64,000 nucleotides of DNA from Chelativorans intermedius (GTDB lineage Bacteria; Pseudomonadota; Alphaproteobacteria; Rhizobiales; Rhizobiaceae). Shown piece by piece: positions 46,888 through 55,974 of the stretch (position 1 is the stretch's first letter; every line of letters begins with the position of its first letter). The DNA is taken from assembly GCF_025398255.1 (NCBI RefSeq), contig NZ_JAODNW010000007.1, positions 181,486 through 245,485 of the forward strand, in the 5' to 3' direction. A program made the translations under genes and the position numbers. The notes beneath the pieces were generated by a model. That model did no database searches. It saw only the letters and a list, made by a program, of their open reading frames with translations, and had not been told where the DNA came from.

Positions 46888-47801
46888 GACATGTTGTCCG
46901 TGGCGCTGCCCATGAACTGGATGAAGACATCCTCCAGGCTGGTCTCGCCGCGGCTGACCGCAACGCCGGGCCGGCGGCCGATCTCGGCCAGGGTCGCGGC
47001 CAGTGCCTTCGCGTCGCTGCCCACCACGTGCAGGGTCGTGCCGAAGGGGGCCACCTGCTCGACGCCCGGCAGACCGGCCATCTCCCTGGCCAGCCGCTCC
47101 AGCTCCGGCCCCTCCACCACGAAGGTGGAAAGCCCTGCCGCGCGCACCACCTCGTCCACCGTGCCGGTGGCGAGCATGCGCCCGTAGGAGATGTAGCAGA
47201 TGCGATGGCAGCGCTCGGCCTCGTCCATGTAGTGGGTGGAGACCAGCACGGTGAGCCCGTCCGCCGCCAGCCGGTGGATCTCGTCCCAGAAGTCGCGCCG
47301 TGCCTTGGGGTCCACCCCTGCCGTCGGCTCGTCGAGCAGCAGCAGCTTCGGCTTGTGCATGATGCAGGCGGCCAGCGCCAGCCGCTGCTTCCAGCCGCCC
47401 GACAGCGTGCCGGCAAGCTGGTTGCGGCGCGTGGCAAGCCCCAGCTCTTCGAGCGTGCGCTCCACATGCGCGCGCACCGGTCTCAAACGGTAGAGCCGGG
47501 CAACGAAGGCAAGGTTCTCGGCGATCGTCAGATCCTCGTAGAAGGAAAAGCGCTGTGTCATGTAGCCGACTTCGCGCTTGATCCTGAGCTGGTCGGCAAT
47601 CAGGTCGTGGCCGAGCACCTGTCCATGGCCGCCATCGGCCGTCAGGAGCCCGCACATGAGGCGGATGGTCGTCGTCTTGCCGGAGCCGTTGGGGCCCAGA
47701 AAGCCGACGATCTCACCCGTATCCACCGTCATGGACACATGGTCGACGACAGTCCTGCCGCCGAAGCGCTTGACGAGATCGTGGACGTCGATGGCATGCA
47801 T
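46884..47801 (-). CDS. ABC exporter ATP-binding protein (YbhF/YhhJ-type half)
   Basis: 305-aa ATPase of the drug-exporter class. Walker A is GPNGSGKTT, the signature TLSGGWKQRLALA and Walker B LLLLDEPTAGVDP. A C-terminal regulatory segment ends GETSLEDVFIQFMG. E. coli YbhF fuses two such ATPases; here there is a single unit. It starts 82 bp after the HlyD gene and overlaps the permease. Confidence 0.93.
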   Translation of the reverse strand: MHAIDVHDLVKRFGGRTVVDHVSMTVDTGEIVGFLGPNGSGKTTTIRLMCGLLTADGGHGQVLGHDLIADQLRIKREVGYMTQRFSFYEDLTIAENLAFVARLYRLRPVRAHVERTLEELGLATRRNQLAGTLSGGWKQRLALAACIMHKPKLLLLDEPTAGVDPKARRDFWDEIHRLAADGLTVLVSTHYMDEAERCHRICYISYGRMLATGTVDEVVRAAGLSTFVVEGPELERLAREMAGLPGVEQVAPFGTTLHVVGSDAKALAATLAEIGRRPGVAVSRGETSLEDVFIQFMGSATDNMS

Positions 47802-47883
47802 TGTCCGGTTCCCTTCCGGTGAACGAGTGGCCTTGCCCGTCCCGGGCCTCGGTTTCGCGCCGCCCGCAGGCGCTTACCGTTCG

Positions 47884-48837
47884 CTAGTCGCCATTCGCCA
47901 ACCTCACATCGACGATCTGCCCTGGCTGCAGCCTTCGCGCGGCGTCTCCCACGGGCTGCGCCTCGACCAGGAAGACGAGCTTCTGCCGGGTCTCCAGCGA
48001 GTAGATCACCGGCGGCGTGAACTCGGGATCCGGCGCGATGTAGGAGATGCGGGCCGTCAGCCCCTCGGGGCAGCCGTCGCAGAAGACGGAGAGCGGCGTC
48101 CCCACCGCAAGGCTGGAGAAGGCGGCCTCCGGCACATAGAGCTTCAGCTTCACCGCCCCGTCCGGCAGCATGGAGATGACGGGGGCCGAGGGGCCGGCAA
48201 GGTCTCCGGGATTGCGCACGATATCGTCGATGCGGCCGGCGGCCGGCGCCTTGAGGGTGCGTTCGGACAGCCGCCAGCGGGCCTCGCGCAGCGCGGCCAG
48301 CGCCTGCTCGCGCCGCTTCTGCGCTGCCTCGATCTGCTGGGCGCGCGCCGGCAGGCGGGCCACCGCAAGGCTTGCCCGGGCTTCCCCCAGCCGCGCCTGG
48401 GCGAGCTGCATGGTGGTGCGCGCCCGGTCGAGCTCGGCCTGCGTGGCGATGCCACGGCCGAAGAGGTCGCGCGTGCGCGTCAGCACGCGTTCGGCCTCGG
48501 CGGCCTCCGCCTCGGCCGAGGCATGGGCCGCCTCGAGGACGGCGATCTCCTCCGGCCGCTTTCCCTTCTGCAGGTCGGCGAGCTGAGCTTCCGCCTCGGC
48601 CAGCGCCGCCTCGGCGCGGGAAACGGCGATCTCGACATCGCTTTGCTCCATGAGCGCCACGGTCTCGCCTTTCTCCACCCGCGCCCCGCGCGGCTTGAGA
48701 ACGGCCTGCACCTGGCTCACCTCGATGGGCGCCAGAAGCACGTATTCCCCCTCCACATAACCCACGGCAAGGGGAGTTGGGGCAACGCAGGCGGAAAAAA
48801 GATAGCCGGCAAATGGAATGGCGCAAAGCAGGCTCAT
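47884..48837 (-). CDS. HlyD-family membrane fusion lipoprotein (YbhG-like)
   Basis: 317-aa periplasmic adaptor. The N-terminus is hydrophobic with a possible lipobox ending FSAC (C17). Lipoyl-like segments (VEGEYVLLAPIEVSQV and LKAPAAGRIDDI) flank a long alpha-hairpin coiled coil (about 65-185, Ala/Glu/Arg-rich). It would bridge the ABC-2 exporter to an outer-membrane channel encoded elsewhere. It overlaps the TetR gene by ATGA. Confidence 0.9.
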   Translation of the reverse strand: MSLLCAIPFAGYLFSACVAPTPLAVGYVEGEYVLLAPIEVSQVQAVLKPRGARVEKGETVALMEQSDVEIAVSRAEAALAEAEAQLADLQKGKRPEEIAVLEAAHASAEAEAAEAERVLTRTRDLFGRGIATQAELDRARTTMQLAQARLGEARASLAVARLPARAQQIEAAQKRREQALAALREARWRLSERTLKAPAAGRIDDIVRNPGDLAGPSAPVISMLPDGAVKLKLYVPEAAFSSLAVGTPLSVFCDGCPEGLTARISYIAPDPEFTPPVIYSLETRQKLVFLVEAQPVGDAARRLQPGQIVDVRLANGD

Positions 48838-49508
48838 GGCTCGTCGCGCCCCCGCGCTTCCAGAATGGCGGCAAGATTGCTGCCCGCCACCTCCATCACG
48901 GATTGGGCCTCCCGCATGCCGATCTGGCTCCAGCCCATGCGCCGGAGCACCGCTGCGCGGCCGATGCGGAAATAGATCACCTGTCCGATCAGCGTGAACA
49001 CGGTGATCTTGGTTCGCTCGCTCTCGGCGGGCTCGCCGGTGGCTGCCTCCCACAGGATGCACAGTCGTTTGTGCGCGGGCTCGAAGATGCCTGCATAGAT
49101 GGTGTCGAGTGCGGCGCTGGGGTGGGTGAGCTCGCGCAGAAGGAACTGCACGATCTCGCCGGCCTCCGGCCGCTGCACGATGAAGCCCGCCATCGCCTGC
49201 AACGTCTGGCCGAGCATGGCGCGCGCTTCCCTTGGGGGCATGGCGGCCTGTGGCGCCTTCACGTCGCCCAGCGCGCTTTCCAGCACCTCCGAGATGAGGG
49301 CCACGATATGGTCCGCGCAGGCGGCATAGAGGCCCTCCTTGCCGCCGAAATGGTAGGCGATGGAGCCGATATTGGCATTCGCGGCCGCGGCGATGTCGCG
49401 CGTCGAAGCCGCCTCGAAGCCCCGCTCGCCAAACAGTTTCAGCCCGGCGCGCAGCAGCGCTGCGCGCGTGTGCTCGGCACCGGAGAGCCTGCGTGTCGTC
49501 TCGTTCAT
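48834..49508 (-). CDS. TetR family regulator, CecR-like
   Basis: 224-aa repressor. The helix-turn-helix is RDIAAAANANIGSIAYHFGG. The C-terminal domain is of the CecR/YbiH type (IVQFLLRELTHPSAALDTIY, FEPAHKRL). In E. coli, CecR is the first gene of the ybhGFSR exporter operon and controls it; the same order occurs here. A perfect 8-bp inverted repeat lies 30 bp upstream of the start. The inducing drug is unknown; E. coli CecR affects chloramphenicol and cefoperazone sensitivity. Confidence 0.9.
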   Translation of the reverse strand: MNETTRRLSGAEHTRAALLRAGLKLFGERGFEAASTRDIAAAANANIGSIAYHFGGKEGLYAACADHIVALISEVLESALGDVKAPQAAMPPREARAMLGQTLQAMAGFIVQRPEAGEIVQFLLRELTHPSAALDTIYAGIFEPAHKRLCILWEAATGEPAESERTKITVFTLIGQVIYFRIGRAAVLRRMGWSQIGMREAQSVMEVAGSNLAAILEARGRDEP

Positions 49509-49537
49509 GTGGCGGTCCCGTTGTTTGTATGCATGAT

Positions 49538-49557
49538 TTAATCAATCGTTTGATTAA
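49538..49557. promoter_or_regulatory. Operator-like inverted repeat upstream of the CecR-like gene
   Basis: TTAATCAA-TCGT-TTGATTAA: perfect 8-bp arms with a 4-base spacer, in an AT-rich island between the divergent TetR and CYTH genes. Size, symmetry and position (30 bp before the TetR ATG) fit a TetR-family autorepressor site. It could also affect the CYTH gene on the other strand. Confidence 0.75.
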
Positions 49558-49629
49558 TGTCAAGCGAAACCCGACGAACCTCTTGCGCAGTCCGACGGGA
49601 GGCGCTTCTATGTCCCGCGAGAGGTGCAC

Positions 49630-50100
49630 ATGGCCACGGAAGTCGAGCGGAAGTTCCTGGTTGCAAGCGAAGCCTGGCGGCGCGAGGCGGAGGAGGTTCA
49701 CACCATCCGCCAGTTCTATCTCATGAGCGCGCCGGACCGCACGCTGCGCGTGCGCCTGAAAGGCGGCCATGCCAGGCTGACGCTGAAGTTCGGTGGCCAT
49801 CAGCGCGTGCGCGAGGAGTTCGAGTTTCCCGTGCCCTTCGAGGAGGCCCGCAAGATGGAAGCGTTCGCTCTGGGCAATGTCATCGAGAAGGAGCGGCATC
49901 TGGTCCGCCATCGCGGCCGCCTCTACGAGGTGGACGTGTTCGGCGGCGCGCTTTCCGGCCTGGTGATCGCCGAGCTGGAGACGGCCGAGACGATGGCAGA
50001 TGAGGATCTGCCGGCCTGGCTCGGCCCGGAGGTCACGGGCAGGCCGGCCTACTACAACGCTTCCCTGGCGCTCAACGGCCTGCCGGAGCGCGCGGCATGA
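49630..50100 (+). CDS. CYTH domain protein (triphosphatase-like)
   Basis: 156-aa stand-alone CYTH protein. The EVERKFLV motif at residues 4-11 is the ExExK triphosphate-tunnel signature. Alternating charged strands (LRVRLKGGHARLTLKFGG) and ELETAETM supply the other tunnel residues. It should hydrolyse inorganic triphosphate or a related compound. The ATG at 49630 has GAGAGG at correct spacing; GTG at 49624 is possible. It overlaps the CHAD gene by ATGA. Confidence 0.92.
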   Translation: MATEVERKFLVASEAWRREAEEVHTIRQFYLMSAPDRTLRVRLKGGHARLTLKFGGHQRVREEFEFPVPFEEARKMEAFALGNVIEKERHLVRHRGRLYEVDVFGGALSGLVIAELETAETMADEDLPAWLGPEVTGRPAYYNASLALNGLPERAA

Positions 50101-50996
50101 GCTACTGCTTCGACCCGGCACTTCCTGTCGATGCGGAGGTGCGGCGGATCGCCGGGGAGGAGATCGCGGCCATCCTCACCCTGCTCGAGCAGGCGCCGGA
50201 AGGGCGGCAACGCTCTCTGCACGGCGCACGCAAGCGGCTGAAGCGGCTGCGTGGGCTTCTCAAGCTGGTGCGCGAGGGCGATGCGGCCTTCTGCGAGCGG
50301 GAGAACCAGCGCTTCCGCGACATCGCGCGCAGCCTCTCCGCCGTGCGCGACGCCGATGCGCTGGTGGAGACGCTGGAGCGCTTTTCCGCCACCGCCGATG
50401 CCGCGGCGGCCCCGGCGCTTGCCGTCATTCGCGATCATCTGGAGCGCCGGCGCCAGCGCATCGTGCGCGAGCACGCCGAGCGCGACGCCGTGCCGGCCGC
50501 GCTCGCCGCGCTGCGCGAGGCGCAGGCCGCGTTGGAGGCGCTCCGGTTGCCGAGCGGGCGCGCCGAAGGCGCCCGCCTCCTGGCGCGCGGCGCCCGCGCC
50601 ATGGTGAGCAAGGCGCGCAAGGCGCTCAAGACGGCCAGGAAAGGCGGACGGGCGGAGGATTTTCACGAGCTGCGCAAGGCGCTGAAATATCACTGGATGC
50701 ATCTCAATCTTCTGGGCCACATGTGGCCCGGGCGCACCAAGGCCGACCGTCGCCGGGCCGATCAGCTTGCCGAGAAGCTGGGCGAGCTCAACGATATCAG
50801 CGCCATGTATGACGTTCTCGCGCGGGAAGAGGCGGAGATCGGGGCGCCGGAGGCGGTGCGCACCTTCCGCAAGCTGCTCGCCGCGCGCGAGAAGACGCTG
50901 CGCAAGTCCTGCCTGCGCCAGGCTGCCGTTCTGCTGGATGGCGAGAAGAAGAAGCTGCGTGCCAGGATCGAGCGCGAGATGCGCAAGGCCGCCTAG
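50097..50996 (+). CDS. CHAD domain protein
   Basis: 299-aa all-helical CHAD protein with the conserved basic and His residues: GARKRLKRLRGLLKL, RDADALVETLERF, FHELRKALKYHWMHL and MWPGRTKADRRRADQL. CHAD domains bind polyphosphate along a positive surface and often sit beside CYTH enzymes, as here. Together they suggest polyphosphate or triphosphate metabolism. No membrane segment. Confidence 0.92.
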   Translation: MSYCFDPALPVDAEVRRIAGEEIAAILTLLEQAPEGRQRSLHGARKRLKRLRGLLKLVREGDAAFCERENQRFRDIARSLSAVRDADALVETLERFSATADAAAAPALAVIRDHLERRRQRIVREHAERDAVPAALAALREAQAALEALRLPSGRAEGARLLARGARAMVSKARKALKTARKGGRAEDFHELRKALKYHWMHLNLLGHMWPGRTKADRRRADQLAEKLGELNDISAMYDVLAREEAEIGAPEAVRTFRKLLAAREKTLRKSCLRQAAVLLDGEKKKLRARIEREMRKAA

Positions 50997-50998
50997 CC

Positions 50999-51014
50999 GC
51001 CACAAAATTGTGGC
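50999..51014. promoter_or_regulatory. Inverted repeat after the CHAD gene
   Basis: GCCACAA-AA-TTGTGGC, perfect 7-bp arms, two bases after the CHAD stop and 78 bp before upp. No T-run follows. It could be a transcription pause site or an operator for upp. Confidence 0.4.
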
Positions 51015-51092
51015 CGATGGCCGGCCGCGGTATGCCCCCCGCCGCGGCGGCGCTAGTATGGCCGCCACAGGCAAGTTCGTGGAGCAAGACAC

Positions 51093-51722
51093 ATGCAGGG
51101 CGTGACCGTCGTCGATCATCCGCTTGTCCAGCACAAGCTCACCATCATGCGCGACAAGGAGACCTCCACCGCCAGCTTTCGCCGGCTGCTGCGGGAGATT
51201 TCGCTGCTTTTGTGCTACGAGGTGACGCGCGATCTCGAGCTGACGACGCGCACCATCGAGACGCCGCTGACGCGCATGGAAGCGCCGACGCTGGAGGGCA
51301 AGAAGCTGGTCTTCGCCTCTGTACTGCGCGCCGGCAACGGGTTGCTGGACGGCATGCTGGACCTTGTGCCGGCGGCGCGTGTGGCGCATGTCGGGCTTTA
51401 CCGCGACCACGAGACGCTGCAGGCGGTGGAGTATTTCTTCAAGGCGCCGAGCAATCTGGAGGACCGCCTTGTCATCGTTGTCGATCCCATGCTCGCCACC
51501 GCCAATTCCGCCGTGGCGGCGGTCGACAAGCTGAAGTCCCGCGGCGCCACGAACCTGCGCTTTCTCTGCCTTTTGGCGGCACCCGAGGGCATCGAGCGTT
51601 TCCGCGCCGCGCATCCCGACGTGCCGGTCTTCACCGCCTCCATCGACGAACGGCTCAACGAGCTGGGCTACATCGTGCCGGGCCTCGGAGATGCGGGCGA
51701 CCGCATGTATGGCACCAAGTAG
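51093..51722 (+). CDS. upp: Uracil phosphoribosyltransferase
   Basis: 209-aa pyrimidine-salvage enzyme making UMP from uracil and PRPP. It has [38 protein letters not shown], the PRPP loop [16 protein letters not shown] and the uracil-binding end [16 protein letters not shown]. The loop normally reads ATGGS or ATGNS; here Gly is Ala (ATANS), a conservative but unusual change. It is on the strand opposite the nucleoside operon and separated from deoA by one gene. Confidence 0.95.
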   Translation: MQGVTVVDHPLVQHKLTIMRDKETSTASFRRLLREISLLLCYEVTRDLELTTRTIETPLTRMEAPTLEGKKLVFASVLRAGNGLLDGMLDLVPAARVAHVGLYRDHETLQAVEYFFKAPSNLEDRLVIVVDPMLATANSAVAAVDKLKSRGATNLRFLCLLAAPEGIERFRAAHPDVPVFTASIDERLNELGYIVPGLGDAGDRMYGTK

Positions 51723-51822
51723 CTTTACCCGGCGCTAACCACGTCGCCATCGCCGCGCGCTCCCTTAAGCCGCTGGTGAAGGTGCGCTGGCATCCTGCAT
51801 TTCCGAAACCCGGAGAATGCCG

Positions 51823-52371
51823 ATGCTGCGCAACTTCATTCTTCTCGGTGTGATGGCAGGCACCTTCGCCGCGATTCCGGCCGTCCTTCAGGGCAATCCG
51901 CAGGCGGTCGAGGCGGTTCTGCGCCGCCTGCTCGCGCAAGAGCCGCCCCGTCCGACGGCGGCTGTCGTCCCGACGTCCCGGCGCGGCCAGGCGCTTGCCG
52001 GCCGCAAGGTGCGCATTGCCGCCGACAGCCGTGGCCACTACGCGGCGGAGTTCCGGTTCAACGGGCGGAACATCCGCGCGATGGTGGACACCGGCGCCAC
52101 CCTCGTTGCCGTCAACGAGTCGACGGCGCGGCGCATCGGGTTGAAGCTTTCGCGTTCGGATTTCCGCCACCGGGTGAACACGGCGAACGGCCCGGCGCCG
52201 GCGGCCGTCGCCACCATCGACGATCTGCGGATCGACCGCATCCTCGTGAGAGAGGTGCAGGCCGTGGTGCTGAAAGACGATGCGCTGGCCGGCACGCTGG
52301 TGGGCATGAGCTTTCTCAACCGCCTGTCGCGCTTCGGGGTGGAAGACGGCATGCTGCTCCTTGAGCAGTAG
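51823..52371 (+). CDS. Membrane-anchored clan AA aspartic protease (TIGR02281)
   Basis: 182-aa retropepsin-like single-domain protease. An N-terminal hydrophobic helix (about 3-22) anchors it. The catalytic motif is MVDTGATLVAVNE and the closing strand is LVGMSFLNRLSRF. Like retroviral proteases it should work as a dimer, in the periplasm or at the membrane. The ATG at 51823 has GGAG at eight bases; an ATG at 51817 is too close to it. It converges on deoA with three bp between stops. The substrate is unknown. Confidence 0.9.
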   Translation: MLRNFILLGVMAGTFAAIPAVLQGNPQAVEAVLRRLLAQEPPRPTAAVVPTSRRGQALAGRKVRIAADSRGHYAAEFRFNGRNIRAMVDTGATLVAVNESTARRIGLKLSRSDFRHRVNTANGPAPAAVATIDDLRIDRILVREVQAVVLKDDALAGTLVGMSFLNRLSRFGVEDGMLLLEQ

Positions 52372-52374
52372 GCG

Positions 52375-53697
52375 TCAGCCCTCGGCCGTCACCTTGCGCA
52401 GCACCGTCGGCCGGCGGCGCGGCCGCTTTTCGGCCAGCGTGAAGGCGCTGCGCGCGGTGGCCGCCGCCCGCTCGGCCTCGCCCGCCGTGCGCGCATGGAC
52501 CGTGGCAAGCGCCTCTCCCCGGCGCACGGCGCTGCCCACCGGCAGAATGGCCTCAAGTCCCACCGCGTGGTCGATGGCGTCTTCCGGCGTGCGCCGTCCG
52601 CCGCCCAGCTCCACCACGGCAATGCCGAGCCGGCGCGTATCGACGCGTGCCACGAACCCGTCATGCTCGGCCGTGACCGTCGCCCGTTCGGGCGCGCGCG
52701 GCAGATATCTGCGGGCGTTTTCAACGAAATCGGCAGGACCGCCCAGCGCCGCCACCATCTGGCCGAAGCGCTCTGCCGCGCGGCCGTCTTCGAGCGCCCG
52801 GCGGGCGCGCTCATGCGCCTCGTGGGTGGAGCCGGCAATGCCGGCTGCAAGCAGCATCTCTACCGCCAGCGCCATCACCACCTCCTCCAGCCGCCGGTCG
52901 CGCCGCGCGCCGGTCAGGAAGTCGACAGCGTTCACAACCTCCACGGCGTTGCCGGCACAGCTTGCCAGCGGTTCGTTCATGTCGGTGATCAGCGCGCGCG
53001 AGGAGAGCCCGGCCCCCTCGGCGACCGCAACCAGGCTTTCGGCCAGACGCCGCGCCTCGCGCTGGCCGGCCATGAAGGCGCCATTGCCGCATTTCACGTC
53101 GAGCACCAGCGACTGCAGCCCCGCCGCCAACTTCTTGGAGAGGATGGAGGCGGTAATGAGCGGGATGGACTCCACCGTGCCCGTCACGTCGCGCACGGCA
53201 TAGAAGCGGCGGTCGGCCGGCGCCAGATCCGCCGTCTGGCCGATGATGGCGCAACCGGCAGCGCGCACCGCTCTGGCAAAGGTCTCCCGCTCCGGCTGGC
53301 TGGCATAGCCGGGGATGGAATCCATCTTGTCGAGCGTGCCGCCCGTGTGCCCCAGGCCACGCCCGGAGATCATCGGCACATAGGCTCCGCAGGCGGCGAC
53401 CAGCGGCGCCAGCATGAGCGAGACATTGTCGCCCACCCCGCCGGTCGAATGCTTGTCGGTGACGGGGCCGGGCAGCGACGACCAGTCCAGCACCTCGCCG
53501 GAGTCGCGCATGGCAAGCGTCAGCGCCACCGTTTCCTCGCGGCTCATGCCCTTCAGGAAGATGGCCATGGCGAGCGCGGCCACCTGCCCTTCGCTCCAGC
53601 CGCCCGTCGCAAGGCCGGCGGCGAACTCGGCGATCTCCTCGCCGGTCAGCGCCTCGCCGTCTCGCTTTCTGCGGATGATCTCCTGTGCCAGCGCCAT
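52375..53697 (-). CDS. deoA: Thymidine phosphorylase
   Basis: 440-aa enzyme converting thymidine or deoxyuridine plus phosphate to base and deoxyribose-1-P. Signatures are [29 protein letters not shown], the family pattern in [20 protein letters not shown], and [10 protein letters not shown]. The C-terminal PYNP domain ends near the stop. It is the last gene of the nucleoside operon, two bp after the purine nucleoside phosphorylase gene. Confidence 0.96.
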   Translation of the reverse strand: MALAQEIIRRKRDGEALTGEEIAEFAAGLATGGWSEGQVAALAMAIFLKGMSREETVALTLAMRDSGEVLDWSSLPGPVTDKHSTGGVGDNVSLMLAPLVAACGAYVPMISGRGLGHTGGTLDKMDSIPGYASQPERETFARAVRAAGCAIIGQTADLAPADRRFYAVRDVTGTVESIPLITASILSKKLAAGLQSLVLDVKCGNGAFMAGQREARRLAESLVAVAEGAGLSSRALITDMNEPLASCAGNAVEVVNAVDFLTGARRDRRLEEVVMALAVEMLLAAGIAGSTHEAHERARRALEDGRAAERFGQMVAALGGPADFVENARRYLPRAPERATVTAEHDGFVARVDTRRLGIAVVELGGGRRTPEDAIDHAVGLEAILPVGSAVRRGEALATVHARTAGEAERAAATARSAFTLAEKRPRRRPTVLRKVTAEG

Positions 53698-53699
53698 GG

Positions 53700-54506
53700 T
53701 CAGCGTCCCGCCGCGCCGTCACGCAGGAAGCGGTCGAGGATTTTCGCAAGCTCGCCGCCGCCGCGCGGTGCGACATCCTTGGTCTCCTCATGCGACAGCT
53801 CGCCCGCCGCCATGCCGGCGGCCAGATTGGTAATTACGGAGCATGCCGCCACCCTGAGCCCCAGGAAACGCGCCAGGATGACCTCGGGCACGGTCGACAT
53901 GCCCACCGCATCCGCCCCCAGCGTGCGCGCCATGCGGATTTCGGCCGGCGTCTCGAAGCTCGGGCCGGAAAACCACATGTAGATACCTTTATGGAGCCTG
54001 ACGCCGGCCTCGGCCGCTGCCGCTTCGAGCGCGTCGCGCAGCCCCCTGTCATAGGCTTCGCTGAGGCCGACGAAGCGGCGATCGGTGCTCTCGCCGATCA
54101 GCGGGTTGGTGCCGGAGAAATTGATGTGATCCTCGATCAGCATCACCGAGCCCGGCGGCATGTCGGTTCTGAGAGAGCCTGCGGCATTGGTGAGAATGAG
54201 CGTGTCGACGCCGATGCCGGCCAGAACCTCCAGCGCCGGGCGCATGGCGGCGGGGTTGCCGTGCTCGTAGTAGTGGGTGCGTCCCGCCAGCACCACCACG
54301 GGCTGGCCCGAAAGATGGCCGGCGACCAGCGCCCCGGCGTGCCCGCTCACGCCGCTGTGCGGAAAGCCGGGCAGCTCGCCATAGGGAATGCGCACCGCAT
54401 CCGTCACCTGCTCTACCAGGCTGCCGAGGCCGGAGCCCAGCACCAGCGCCAGCCGCGGCGCCAGCCCGTTGAGCCGCTCCGTCAGAAGGTCCACCGCCTG
54501 TTTCAT
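53700..54506 (-). CDS. Purine-nucleoside phosphorylase (trimeric PunA/XapA type)
   Basis: 268-aa trimeric [16 protein letters not shown] is the phosphate loop; [41 protein letters not shown] and ITNLAAGM are family motifs. It cleaves inosine, guanosine or xanthosine to base and (deoxy)ribose-1-P. The ATG at 54506 has GAGGGA upstream and overlaps the cdd stop by ATGA; a longer frame to 54743 lies antiparallel to nothing but overlaps cdd and is rejected. Confidence 0.94.
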   Translation of the reverse strand: MKQAVDLLTERLNGLAPRLALVLGSGLGSLVEQVTDAVRIPYGELPGFPHSGVSGHAGALVAGHLSGQPVVVLAGRTHYYEHGNPAAMRPALEVLAGIGVDTLILTNAAGSLRTDMPPGSVMLIEDHINFSGTNPLIGESTDRRFVGLSEAYDRGLRDALEAAAAEAGVRLHKGIYMWFSGPSFETPAEIRMARTLGADAVGMSTVPEVILARFLGLRVAACSVITNLAAGMAAGELSHEETKDVAPRGGGELAKILDRFLRDGAAGR

Positions 54507-54895
54507 CGTCCCTCCTCGAAATCGAAGGCACGCGGGAAGATCGAGTCGAAGGGCACCGTCTCCACCACGCCGTCGAGATCGCACAGATGCAGCTTCGCAT
54601 CGGGTGCCACGAACTCCGCCAGCCGCTGGCGGCAGCCGCCGCAGGGCATGATCCGCGGCATCTTCTCCGCCACCACGGCAATTTCCGTCACCCTGCCGCC
54701 GCCGGCCATCACCATGTGGGCAAGCGCCGTCGTCTCCGCGCACCAGCCCTCCGGGTAGGAGGCGTTCTCGATGTTGCAGCCGGCATGCACGGCGCCTTCC
54801 GCCGTGCGCAGCGCTGCCCCCACCGGAAAGCGCGAATAGGGGGCATGGGCCTTCTTCATGGCTGCGAGGGCGGCCTGGTGGAGATCCTTGGTCAT
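54503..54895 (-). CDS. cdd: Cytidine deaminase
   Basis: 130-aa homotetrameric-type deaminase turning cytidine or deoxycytidine into uridine forms. Zinc ligands and the proton shuttle are in CAETTA (Cys and Glu) and PCGGCRQ (two Cys). SRFPVGAALRT and GCNIENASYPEG are the substrate loops. It begins 107 bp after the upstream permease gene and overlaps the PNP gene. Confidence 0.96.
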   Translation of the reverse strand: MTKDLHQAALAAMKKAHAPYSRFPVGAALRTAEGAVHAGCNIENASYPEGWCAETTALAHMVMAGGGRVTEIAVVAEKMPRIMPCGGCRQRLAEFVAPDAKLHLCDLDGVVETVPFDSIFPRAFDFEEGR

Positions 54896-55002
54896 GGGGT
54901 TCAGCACTCGTTGCGTGGTGGATGATCGACGGTGCGCGGAGGGGGCGCCTTTCCCTGCGCTTCCCTTCGCCCGCCCTGCCGTGCCCCGCTCCCGCCCACG
55001 CT

Positions 55003-55974
55003 TTACCGTTCCTTCACATAGGGCACGCCGCCGGCGCGCGGCGGCACCGCCCTGCCGATGAAGCCGGCGAGCAGCACCACGGTCAGGATGTAGGGCAGGG
55101 CCTGCATGAACTGCACCGGCACCTGCCCGACGAGCGGCAGCGGTGTGCCCTGGATGCGGATCGAGAAGGCATCGAGAAAGCCGAACAGCAGGCAGGCGAA
55201 CATCACCGGCACCGGCCGCCACTTGGCGAAGATGAGCGCGGCAAGCGCGATGAAGCCGCGGCCCGCCGTCATGTCCTTGACGAACCCCGCATTCTGCGCC
55301 AGCGCCAGATAGGTGCCCCCGAAGCCGGTCAGCACGCCGGTGCAGATGACGGCCCGGTAGCGCAGCCAGGCGACCGAGATGCCGGCGGTGTCCACCGCCG
55401 CCGGGTTCTCGCCCACCGCCCGCAGCCTCAGTCCGAAGCGCGTGCGGAACAGCACCCACCAGGTGAACGGCACCAGCAGGAAGGCGACATAGGCAAGCAG
55501 CGAGTGGCCCGACAGGAGGTCGGAATAGAGCGGCCCGAGGATCGGCACGCCGCTCAGCGCGTCCGCGAAGGGCAGTTCCACGGCGCCGAAACGGTCCTCG
55601 GCGCCGACCAACGGTGTGCGGCCGCCCTGCCGGAACCAGGCCTGGCCCAGAATGATGGTGGAGCCGGCGGCGATGAAGTTGATCGCCACGCCCGAGACGA
55701 TCTGGTTGCCCCGGTGGGTGATGGAGGCAAAGCCGTGCACCAGCGCCAGGAAGATGGAGACGGTCACCGCCGCGGCAAGCCCTGCCCAGGCCGAGCCCGC
55801 CACCGCGGCGGCCGCCCCGGCGGCGAAGGCGCCGGCCAGCATCTTGCCTTCCAGCCCGATGTCGAAGACGCCCGAGCGCTCCGAGTAAAGACCGGCCAGC
55901 GCGGCGAAGAGCAGCGGCACGGAGAGCCGCACGGTGGAATCGAGAAGCTGGATGAACGTGTTGAGCAGTTCCAT
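55003..55974 (-). CDS. Nucleoside-type ABC transporter permease 2
   Basis: 323-aa permease of the BPD_transp_2 class (RbsC/YufQ/NupQ-like). GLYSERSGVFDIGLEGKMLA is the family opening and VGENPAAVDTAGISVAWLRY the cytoplasmic coupling loop; about 8-10 helices. It starts one base into the stop of the preceding permease gene (TGATG). With the partner permease and dual ATPase it imports nucleosides, as inferred from the downstream cdd-PNP-deoA genes. Confidence 0.92.
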   Translation of the reverse strand: MELLNTFIQLLDSTVRLSVPLLFAALAGLYSERSGVFDIGLEGKMLAGAFAAGAAAAVAGSAWAGLAAAVTVSIFLALVHGFASITHRGNQIVSGVAINFIAAGSTIILGQAWFRQGGRTPLVGAEDRFGAVELPFADALSGVPILGPLYSDLLSGHSLLAYVAFLLVPFTWWVLFRTRFGLRLRAVGENPAAVDTAGISVAWLRYRAVICTGVLTGFGGTYLALAQNAGFVKDMTAGRGFIALAALIFAKWRPVPVMFACLLFGFLDAFSIRIQGTPLPLVGQVPVQFMQALPYILTVVLLAGFIGRAVPPRAGGVPYVKER

